Source: Collinsella sp. (lineage in GTDB: Bacteria; Actinomycetota; Coriobacteriia; Coriobacteriales; Coriobacteriaceae). From it: DNA of 11,212 nt. The notes under the pieces are model-generated. The model saw only the letters and a program-made list of their open reading frames with translations, made no database searches and had not been told where the DNA came from. The stretch spans positions 1-11,212 of the forward strand of contig JAGZWV010000049.1 of NCBI GenBank assembly GCA_018378775.1, in the 5' to 3' direction. The translations under genes were made by a program, and so were the position numbers. This document shows positions 1 through 4,281 of the stretch, one piece after another (the stretch's first letter is position 1; each line of letters begins with the position of its first letter).

Positions 1-267
1 ATTGTCTACTTTGGCCCCATGGGCTGCCGCACGGGCTTTTACCTCGTTGTGTTTGGCGAGGTGACGAGCGAGGAGATCCTGCCGCTCGTGCGTGAGCTGT
101 TCGAGTTTGTCGCCGACTTTGAGGGCGATGTCCCCGGTGCCGCTCCCGAGGAGTGCGGCAACTACCTGGACCAGAACCTTCCCATGGCTAACTGGCTCGC
201 GCGCCGTTACCTCGACCGCGACCTGGCCGATATCGACGAGAAGCACCTGCACTATCAGCAGGCATAA
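1..267 (+). CDS. luxS: S-ribosylhomocysteine lyase LuxS, C-terminal part
   Basis: LuxS cleaves S-ribosylhomocysteine to homocysteine and the autoinducer-2 precursor DPD in the cytoplasm, as part of the activated methyl cycle. The frame is open from base 1, so the gene enters from outside the window; 88 codons and a TAA stop are visible. The fragment begins with the family hallmark PMGCRTGFY. Its Cys (fragment residue 9) corresponds to the catalytic cysteine. EECGNY (Cys at about residue 52) matches the conserved C-terminal cysteine that binds the metal. The N-terminal HxxxH metal ligands lie outside the window. A terminator follows within 30 bases, so this is the end of a transcription unit. 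Nothing suggests damage. Identification is firm; only the start is unknown. Confidence 0.95.
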   Translation: MVYFGPMGCRTGFYLVVFGEVTSEEILPLVRELFEFVADFEGDVPGAAPEECGNYLDQNLPMANWLARRYLDRDLADIDEKHLHYQQA

Positions 268-296
268 GGGCTTTATCGCCCAAAACGCGCGCATTG

Positions 297-327
297 GGCG
301 CCTTCGCTTATGCGGGGGCGCCTTTTT
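297..327 (+). terminator. Intrinsic terminator after luxS
   Basis: GGCGCC at 297-302 pairs with GGCGCC at 317-322. A small inner helix (CGC 305-307 with GCG 312-314) can form in the loop. Five T residues follow at once (323-327). This is a classical rho-independent terminator 30 bases after the luxS stop, separating luxS from the next gene. Confidence 0.85.
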
Positions 328-348
328 GTTGATTGGTCGGGACGAGCG

Positions 349-377
349 TTCAAAATCGCTCATGTTTGTTCTAGAAT
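349..377 (+). promoter_or_regulatory. Sigma-70-type promoter of the DUF4867 gene
   Basis: A -35 element TTCAAA (349-354) and a -10 element TAGAAT (372-377) are separated by exactly 17 bases. They match the consensus at 4 of 6 and 5 of 6 positions. Transcription would start near 384-386, about 27 bases before the chosen ATG. The -10 lies inside a palindrome (TTCTAGAA, 369-376) and between two TGTTC half-sites, so it is probably controlled by a repressor. Confidence 0.7.
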
Positions 378-412
378 GTTCATACTGTCACATAAACGAA
401 CAGGAGCGAACA
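367..412. promoter_or_regulatory. Candidate operator: four phased half-sites
   Basis: TGTTC occurs at 367-371 and 377-381, and its reverse complement GAACA at 398-402 and 408-412. Each pair repeats every 10 bases, and the whole set is symmetric about 389.5. A related CGTTC lies at 347-351, again 20 bases (two turns) upstream. The sites overlap the -10 box at one end and the ribosome-binding site and start codon at the other. That suits a repressor binding as a pair of dimers on one face of DNA. The regulator is unknown. Confidence 0.45.
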
Positions 413-1056
413 TGCATATCTACTCTGTCAACGATCCCGAGTTCAAGTCCTATGGCAACGTTTGGGATAACGTTCCGTCCGAGCTTACGTCGCCCGTGCT
501 CGAGGCGCTCTCTGCCACGCCCATTCCCGAGGGCAGCAAGTACGTTGCAAGTGCGCCGGAGCTCGAGGACGTCAAGGATGCCGACAAGCTTGGCTTTCTC
601 ATGTTTGGTGGCCGTCCCTTCCAGCTCGGCTGGTGCAACGGCCACAATACACGACTCAACTGCCTGGAGTATCACCGCGCGAGCGAATTCAACCTGGGCG
701 CTCGCGACTTTATCCTGCTCGTGGCGCATCGCTGGGAGATCGAGGACGGCAAGCTCGACACCGCGTGCGTCAAGGCGTTCCGCGTGCCGGCGGGCAAGGT
801 TGTCGAGGTTTTCAACACCACGCTCCACTACACGCCCTGCATGGTCGATGACGGCGGCTTCCAGGTGATGGTGGCGCTGCCGGCGGGCACCAACGGCCCG
901 CGCCCCGAGGCTGCATCCGACATGCCTGCCGCCGGTGACAGCTACTGCTACTGGAAGGCCGACAAGTGGGTCCTCTGCCATGCTGACAGCCCCAAGGCAG
1001 CCGAGGGCGGCTACGTAGGTCTCATCGGCAAGAACCTCGACATCGCCGTGGACTAG
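412..1056 (+). CDS. DUF4867 family protein
   Basis: A 214-residue protein matching, from memory, the DUF4867 family of roughly 200-residue proteins of gut Firmicutes and Actinobacteria. These are thought to adopt a cupin-like barrel, and no reaction is established. Family-like blocks seen here are the N-terminal IYSVNDPEFKSYG, FGGRPFQLGWCNGHN (about residues 65-79), LEYHRASEFN (about 84-93), a FNTTLHYTPC block near 135-145, and the C-terminal GYVGLIGKNLDI. The His and Glu residues of the YHRASE block could be metal ligands, but this is inference. The ATG at 412 is chosen because AGGAG sits 5-6 bases upstream and the promoter ends just before; the frame extends upstream but has no better start. 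The 3' end is duplicated downstream at 3883-3936. It may act in sugar metabolism with the GH1 gene, its probable original neighbour. Confidence 0.82.
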   Translation: MHIYSVNDPEFKSYGNVWDNVPSELTSPVLEALSATPIPEGSKYVASAPELEDVKDADKLGFLMFGGRPFQLGWCNGHNTRLNCLEYHRASEFNLGARDFILLVAHRWEIEDGKLDTACVKAFRVPAGKVVEVFNTTLHYTPCMVDDGGFQVMVALPAGTNGPRPEAASDMPAAGDSYCYWKADKWVLCHADSPKAAEGGYVGLIGKNLDIAVD

Positions 1057-1064
1057 AATCTTCC

Positions 1065-1121
1065 GTCTCGATCTGTAACATCTAGCGGGCTAAATCGTCT
1101 CTACCTGTTACAGATCGAGAC
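1065..1121. repeat. Palindrome H1, copy 1 (REP-like)
   Basis: The 16-base arm GTCTCGATCTGTAACA (1065-1080) is exactly complementary to 1106-1121, around a 25-base centre. No T-run follows on either strand, so it is not a plain terminator. The same arms recur in H2 and in the second copy of the unit. The pattern is that of an intergenic extragenic palindrome or a protein-binding site. Confidence 0.85.
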
Positions 1122-1146
1122 AAACTGCATGGGACAGACCGAACAA

Positions 1147-1201
1147 TCTCAATCTGTAACACCAGGCCCGGTTTTGACGGCCTAGCTGTTACAGATCGAG
1201 A
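1147..1201. repeat. Palindrome H2, copy 1 (REP-like)
   Basis: A 15-base arm at 1147-1161 pairs with 1187-1201 with a single mismatch (A1151 against C1197). Inner AGGCC (1164-1168) pairs with GGCCT (1179-1183). The right arm is identical to that of H1, including the trailing AAA. Its left arm differs from that of H1 by one base, which also occurs in the second copy, so the variant is older than the duplication. Confidence 0.8.
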
Positions 1202-1241
1202 CAAAACGGCCCCAAACCACCACAAAGGCGCCTGTGAACTG

Positions 1242-1274
1242 CCTCCCATTTCTTGGACATCGGGAAATGGGAGG
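1242..1274 (+). promoter_or_regulatory. IS hairpin hiding the orfA ribosome-binding site
   Basis: CCTCCCATTTC (1242-1252) is perfectly complementary to GAAATGGGAGG (1264-1274), with an 11-base loop. The 3' arm contains GGGAGG, the Shine-Dalgarno sequence of orfA, 7 bases before the ATG at 1282. RNA reading in from outside the element would fold and mask this site. Several insertion sequences (for example IS10 and IS50) use this principle to block transposase translation from read-through transcripts. Confidence 0.65.
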
Positions 1275-1281
1275 TTTTTCC

Positions 1282-1746
1282 ATGAGTATAGACCTCAGGG
1301 TGAAGCACGACCTGGAGTCCAGGAGGCGGGCCGTCGAGCTCTTCGACGCCGGCGTCGGCTGCAAGCCGGCGGCCGAGGCCCTGTCCGTCCCCCGCGAGAC
1401 CGTGAGAGAATGGCAGTGGGTATACCGGGCGTTCGGAAGCGAGGCGCTGCTGTCCATGGGCGGGAAACAATCCAGGTACACATTCGAGCAGAGGGTCGCC
1501 GCGGCGTCGGCCGTGGTCGACGGCGGGATGGCGAAGACCGACGCCATGGCCGAGTTCGGGATCAGGTCGAAGTCCCCGCTGGAGCGCTGGTGCAGGCTCT
1601 ACCGCGAGGGCGGCGCCGAGGCGCTGCGGCCCGGCCCGAAGGGCAGGCCGAGGGGGTCGAGGTCGAAACCCCGGGCCCGCACCCGCGAGCAGGAGCTCGA
1701 GGAGCGCTGCCGCAGGCTCGAGGCTGAGGTCGCCTACCTAAAAAAA
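1282..1746 (+). CDS. IS3-family transposase OrfA (HTH part); reading frame disturbed at its end
   Basis: OrfA binds the IS ends and supplies the DNA-binding half of the OrfAB transposase. The recognisable protein runs 155 residues from the ATG at 1282 (SD GGGAGG, 7 bases upstream). Two helix-turn-helix repeats lie near residues 12-45 (ESRRRAVELFDAGVG) and 63-105, followed by a basic segment (about 115-135) and a leucine-rich coiled coil ending AEVAYLKK at an A7 run (1740-1746). In the IS150 group this end usually reads YLKKLRALVER. Here the equivalent residues (RALVERDGL, ending at TGA 1776-1778) lie in the -1 frame, so the zero frame runs on without homology to 2802. The listed end is therefore where family likeness stops, not a stop codon. 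A one-base loss just after the A-run is the simplest explanation; a sequencing error cannot be excluded. Confidence 0.75.
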
Positions 1747-1798
1747 TGCGCGCCCTGGTCGAGCGGGACGGGCTCTGACCAGGGCGGCGGCCGAGGCG

Positions 1799-2650
1799 GT
1801 GAGGGTGCTGGGGGCGGAGGGGCACTCCCTGCGCCACCTGCTGGAGTGCTCGGGGCTCAGGAGGTCGACCTACTACTACGCGCTGGCGCACCCGCGGAGG
1901 CCGACCAGGCCCGAGCTGCGCGACGCCGCGGCCGAGATATTCTCGCGCACCGCCAACGGCTGCGGGCACCGGCAGATAGCCATGTGCCTGCGCGCCGAGC
2001 TGAGCGCGGTCGTGGCCGACAAGACCGTGCTCAAGATGATGCGCGAGATGGGCATCCGGTGCGGGATACGCCGCCGGGGCTCCCGCCGCCGGTACAGCTC
2101 CTACAGGGGGCTCGTGGGGAGCACGTTCGAGAACGTCATCGCGAGGGACTTCGGCGCCGACGGGCCGTGGCAGAAGCTCGGCACCGACGTCACCGAGTTC
2201 AAGGTCGCCGGCGCCAAGGCCTACTGGGCCCCGGTGCTCGACTTCTGCACGAAGGAGATCGTGGCGAGCGACATATCGACCTCGCCGGACCTCGCCCAGC
2301 AGCACAGGATGCTCGACCGGCTCCTCGAGGTCCTGCCAGACGGGGCGGCGCCGACCATGCACTCGGACATGGGCTGGCAGTACCAGCACGAGTCCTACGC
2401 CTCCAGGCTGGAGGGGGCGGGCATCACCCAAAGCATGTCACGCAAGGGGAACTGCATCGACAACGCCGCCACCGAGCAGCTCTTCGGCCACGTGAAGGAC
2501 GAGTTCTACCGCGGCAGGGAGTGGGGCAGCTTCGGGGACTTCAAGCGCGACCTGGAGGAGTACATAGCCCATTGGAACACGCGGCGCAGGCAGGTAAGAT
2601 TGAAGGGCCTGACGCCGGAGGAGTTCCGGAACCAGGCCCTTGCGGCGTAG
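1799..2650 (+). CDS. IS3-family transposase OrfB (DDE catalytic part)
   Basis: The catalytic half of the transposase, which cuts and joins the IS ends. From GTG 1799 it gives 283 residues. An HTH_21-like segment lies at about 30-95 (LRRSTYYYALAHPRRP onward). The integrase core follows with the full DDE triad: D130 in GTDVTEF, D190 in HSDMGWQY and E226 in DNAATEQLFG, with 35 residues between D190 and E226 as is standard for the family. The C-terminal YIAHWNTRRRQ and LTPEEFR motifs are intact. No good Shine-Dalgarno precedes 1799. The frame is open back to 1742, so natural expression is probably as an OrfAB fusion by slippage at the A7 run. In this copy a +1 (or -2) shift would be required instead of the usual -1. 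The catalytic domain itself looks undamaged. Confidence 0.88.
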   Translation: MRVLGAEGHSLRHLLECSGLRRSTYYYALAHPRRPTRPELRDAAAEIFSRTANGCGHRQIAMCLRAELSAVVADKTVLKMMREMGIRCGIRRRGSRRRYSSYRGLVGSTFENVIARDFGADGPWQKLGTDVTEFKVAGAKAYWAPVLDFCTKEIVASDISTSPDLAQQHRMLDRLLEVLPDGAAPTMHSDMGWQYQHESYASRLEGAGITQSMSRKGNCIDNAATEQLFGHVKDEFYRGREWGSFGDFKRDLEEYIAHWNTRRRQVRLKGLTPEEFRNQALAA

Positions 2651-2688
2651 TCGCTATTTATTCAGTCCAAGTTTCGAGGCGCAGTTCA

Positions 2689-2710
2689 CTGTCCCCATTG
2701 CGGTGGCTGC
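2689..2710. repeat. Right arm of palindrome H3, copy 1, cut off by the IS
   Basis: After the target duplicate CTG, these bases continue the repeat unit that was interrupted at 1234. Bases 2693-2708 pair with 1230-1215 with few mismatches once the IS is removed. The ATPase stop codon begins immediately afterwards, at 2713 on the minus strand. Confidence 0.7.
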
Positions 2711-3817
2711 CTAGAGTTGGCTGCGCAGATAGTCAGCCATATATGGAACGGCGAAACGCACGTAACCGCGGCGCGCCTGTTCGATTACGCCGGCGTCGAT
2801 GAGGCGCCGGCGATACTTTTGCGCATAGTCGGGTGTGACTGACATACGTTTCGCTACATCGGAAATGCGCGAAACGGCGTCTTCGTCATCAGTCATTGCG
2901 TCGAGAAACGCGACGTCTTGGTCCGATAGCGCGGCGAGCGTCGTTTCACAAACATCGTTTTCGAAATCGGCTTTTGACGCTTCGATAGCTCCGTCGACTT
3001 GCTCTGGCGTTACGTGTTCTCCTGTCTTGCAGCGATTGCCGATGTTATAGCCGATGAGCTGCAGCATATAGGGCGAGCCTTGGGTTGCGCGAGCGGCACG
3101 GAGGCGAAGATCGCCTGGAATATCAAGGTCGAGCTCTTCGAAAGCCCGCTGATAATAGGCATCGACATCTCCGACTGAAAGCGGTTCGAGCGTGACCTTG
3201 CGAGCGCGGTTGAGAAATGTCAGCACGCGGTCATTGAGCGTTGCACAGACGGCTCCCGGGAGACCTGCCATAACAAGCGCGACGTTGAGTCCCTCACCGA
3301 CCAGCTCTTGATAGGCGGTGACGAGCTGTCTAATCTCAGGTGAATTAGCTTGGAGCTCATCGATAAGGATGAGGATGCCGTGCCCCTGCTCGGTCAGCTT
3401 GCGCGCCAGCTGCGTGAGTTTGAACTGGAAACTCTTGGTCTCCTGCACATCGCGTGTGAACTCGAGACCGGCTGAGAAGCCGAAGACGCTCAAGCTACCG
3501 CCAGAAAGTTTGGGGAGATGACGCTTGCTGACATAAGGCTCGCCTGCTTCTTGGATTTTTTCAACAATGCGCTCAAGCATATCTTCGGAGGCTACGGTGG
3601 GTGTGGCGACAACAAAACCGAGCTTGCGTGCGCGGTCGGCAAGTTCCCACAGAAGAACCGTCTTGCCGCTGCCTCGCTGGCCGAGCATGAGCATGGCTCG
3701 GTCTCGATTGCCCGGCTCCTGCTCAAGACCGGAGATGAATGTCGAAATCACGTTCCCGCGACCCACCAGATAGGACGGGCGATTTCCAAATGAGGGGGAG
3801 AAGATGGTTTCAGTCAT
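2711..3817 (-). CDS. AAA/Orc1-like ATP-binding protein, lone accessory gene
   Basis: A 368-residue P-loop ATPase of the AAA_16/Orc1-Cdc6-like kind. Walker A is GQRGSGKT (46-53) and Walker B is ILILIDEL (148-155, Asp153-Glu154). A sensor-1-like strand (NVALVMAGLP, 178-187) and a lid region with GSPYMLQLIGYNIGNR (247-262) follow. The C-terminal 75 or so residues form a probable winged helix. It has no signal peptide or membrane segment, so it is cytosolic. The ATG at 3817 is preceded by AAGGAG at a short distance. Such orphan ATPases are common in Actinobacteria and often mobile; their role is not established. The gene is visibly less G+C-rich than its neighbours, faces the opposite way, and is enclosed by two copies of a direct repeat, all pointing to acquisition. 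An antiphage or plasmid-type role is possible, but nothing here shows it. Confidence 0.82.
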   Translation of the reverse strand: MTETIFSPSFGNRPSYLVGRGNVISTFISGLEQEPGNRDRAMLMLGQRGSGKTVLLWELADRARKLGFVVATPTVASEDMLERIVEKIQEAGEPYVSKRHLPKLSGGSLSVFGFSAGLEFTRDVQETKSFQFKLTQLARKLTEQGHGILILIDELQANSPEIRQLVTAYQELVGEGLNVALVMAGLPGAVCATLNDRVLTFLNRARKVTLEPLSVGDVDAYYQRAFEELDLDIPGDLRLRAARATQGSPYMLQLIGYNIGNRCKTGEHVTPEQVDGAIEASKADFENDVCETTLAALSDQDVAFLDAMTDDEDAVSRISDVAKRMSVTPDYAQKYRRRLIDAGVIEQARRGYVRFAVPYMADYLRSQL

Positions 3818-3840
3818 AAGTCTCCTTTCCTTTTTTTCCT

Positions 3841-3869
3841 ATTTTTTCCTTTCTTTCCTATTCAGTCAA
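3841..3869 (-). promoter_or_regulatory. Candidate promoter of the ATPase gene
   Basis: On the minus strand TTGACT (3869-3864, 5 of 6 consensus) is followed after 17 bases by AAAAAT (3846-3841, 4 of 6). Between it and the gene lies an A/G-only tract with repeated GGAAA that ends in the Shine-Dalgarno. The -10 could sit a few bases away because the tract is A-rich. Confidence 0.5.
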
Positions 3870-3882
3870 ATGAATTGCTGAG

Positions 3883-3936
3883 CGAAGGCGGTTACGTAGG
3901 CCTCGTCGGCAAAACCTCGACATCACCTGCGACTAG
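3883..3936 (+). pseudogene. Duplicated 3' end of the DUF4867 gene
   Basis: Bases 3883-3936 match 1002-1056, the last 18 codons and stop of the DUF4867 gene. There is one missing base (GGCAAAACC against GGCAAGAACC) that shifts the frame, plus several substitutions. Several of these are synonymous in the gene frame (GGC/GGT-like wobble changes). That suggests the fragment came from a diverged relative rather than from a very recent local copy. No upstream part of the gene is present and no start codon is usable, so it is not expressed as protein. Confidence 0.85.
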
Positions 3937-3944
3937 AATCTTCT

Positions 3945-4001
3945 GTCTCGATCTGTAACATCTAGCGGGCTAAATCGTCTCTACCTGTTACAGATCGAGA
4001 C
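3945..4001. repeat. Palindrome H1, copy 2
   Basis: The 16-base arms 3945-3960 and 3986-4001 are perfectly complementary and identical, as is the 25-base centre, to H1 at 1065-1121. Confidence 0.85.
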
Positions 4002-4025
4002 AAACTGCAGGGACAGACCGAACAA

Positions 4026-4080
4026 TCTCAATCTGTAACGCCAAGCCCGGTTTTGGCGGTCTACCTGTTACAGATCGAGA
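4026..4080. repeat. Palindrome H2, copy 2
   Basis: Arm 4026-4040 pairs with 4066-4080. The innermost pair is G4040 against T4066 (a wobble in RNA) where copy 1 has A-T, and the same A-C mismatch as in copy 1 is kept. The centre differs from copy 1 at several bases, whereas the right arm does not. Confidence 0.8.
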
Positions 4081-4089
4081 CAAACCGGG

Positions 4090-4134
4090 CCCAAGCCGCC
4101 ACAAAGGTGCCTGTCCCCTTTGTGGTGGTTTGGG
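4090..4134. repeat. Palindrome H3, intact copy
   Basis: Eighteen base pairs join 4090-4107 with 4117-4134 (two of them G-T), around a 9-base loop whose middle three bases are CTG (4111-4113). No T-run follows on either strand. This is the uninterrupted form of the site into which the IS inserted in copy 1. Confidence 0.8.
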
Positions 4135-4216
4135 GCGGCGGTATCAGAAAGTGTCAGACGGGGGCGGCTGCCGGGCCGCCGTGTGCGAAAAGAAGTGTCG
4201 GCCTGCGTCGCTGTCG

Positions 4217-4245
4217 TTGGGCGAGGCCCTATTTGCGGGGATACT
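4217..4245 (+). promoter_or_regulatory. Possible weak promoter of the GH1 gene
   Basis: TTGGGC (4217-4222) and GATACT (4240-4245) are separated by 17 bases and match the consensus at 3 and 4 of 6 positions. The placement, about 37 bases before the start codon, is sensible, but the boxes are poor and chance is possible in DNA this rich in G+C. Confidence 0.3.
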
Positions 4246-4281
4246 GAAACCACGACAAGCAGCGTATGAAAGGATCGATGC

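Larger units (their letters stand above)
1002..1234 (+). repeat. Long direct repeat, copy 1 (gene end plus palindromes)
   Basis: This segment matches 3883-4113. It holds the last 55 bases of the DUF4867 gene and then an intergenic stretch with two complete palindromes and the left arm of a third. By eye there are about a dozen substitutions plus a one-base gap over the 178 non-coding bases. The repeat is interrupted after CTG (1232-1234) by the insertion sequence and resumes at 2689, where about 20 bases of the third palindrome's right arm remain. No gene lies in 1057-1281 apart from these repeats and the IS left end. Confidence 0.9.
1235..2688 (+). mobile_element. IS3-family (IS150-like) insertion sequence, 1454 bp
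   Basis: The ends are set by three agreeing signals. First, terminal inverted repeats: TGAACTGC at 1235-1242 matches the complement of 2681-2688, and a second conserved block TTGGAC follows at the same distance (17 of 24 positions agree). Second, 5'-TG...CA-3' termini, usual for this family. Third, a 3-bp target duplication CTG at 1232-1234 and 2689-2691. Deleting the element and one CTG rebuilds a sequence closely matching the uninterrupted copy at 4105-4118. It carries orfA (helix-turn-helix) and orfB (DDE transposase). The orfA/orfB register looks broken, so this copy may no longer move by itself. Confidence 0.92.
3883..4134 (+). repeat. Long direct repeat, copy 2 (uninterrupted)
   Basis: The second copy of the 1002-1234 unit, here complete. 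It holds a DUF4867 gene end, palindromes H1 and H2, and an intact H3. It fills most of the gene-free stretch 3818-4281. The rest of that stretch is the ATPase promoter and, from 4135 to 4281, the upstream region of the GH1 gene, with a small dyad (GGCGGC 4163-4168 with GCCGCC 4175-4180) and a possible weak promoter. Confidence 0.9.

Noticed and set aside
310..411. Upstream extension of the DUF4867 protein to an ATG at 310
   Set aside because: That start lies in the luxS terminator hairpin and before the promoter. The 34 extra residues are not family-like, and the ATG at 412 has a good ribosome-binding site.
1065..1121. H1 as the transcription terminator of the DUF4867 gene
   Set aside because: The stem is perfect, but neither side has a T-run, the loop is 25 bases, and it recurs as part of a larger repeat unit. 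It may still slow polymerase, but the sequence does not show an intrinsic terminator.
1065..1202. CRISPR array
   Set aside because: Units are only four per block, alternate in orientation, and the spacers are themselves duplicated between the two blocks. No cas gene is present.
1562..2431. A 289-codon minus-strand frame inside the IS
   Set aside because: It is a mirror of the OrfB coding region, which has a full DDE triad on the plus strand. No start signal or domain is seen.
1747..2802. Extension of the orfA frame through the whole IS and beyond its right end
   Set aside because: Past 1746 the product is low-complexity Gly/Ala/Arg-rich and antisense-like, with no family likeness. The real protein continues in the other frames, and the apparent stop at 2802 lies inside the ATPase gene.
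4163..4180. Small hairpin upstream of the GH1 gene as a riboswitch or antiterminator target
   Set aside because: Only six pairs are present in very G+C-rich DNA, with no T-run and no sequence resembling a known BglG-type RNA target.
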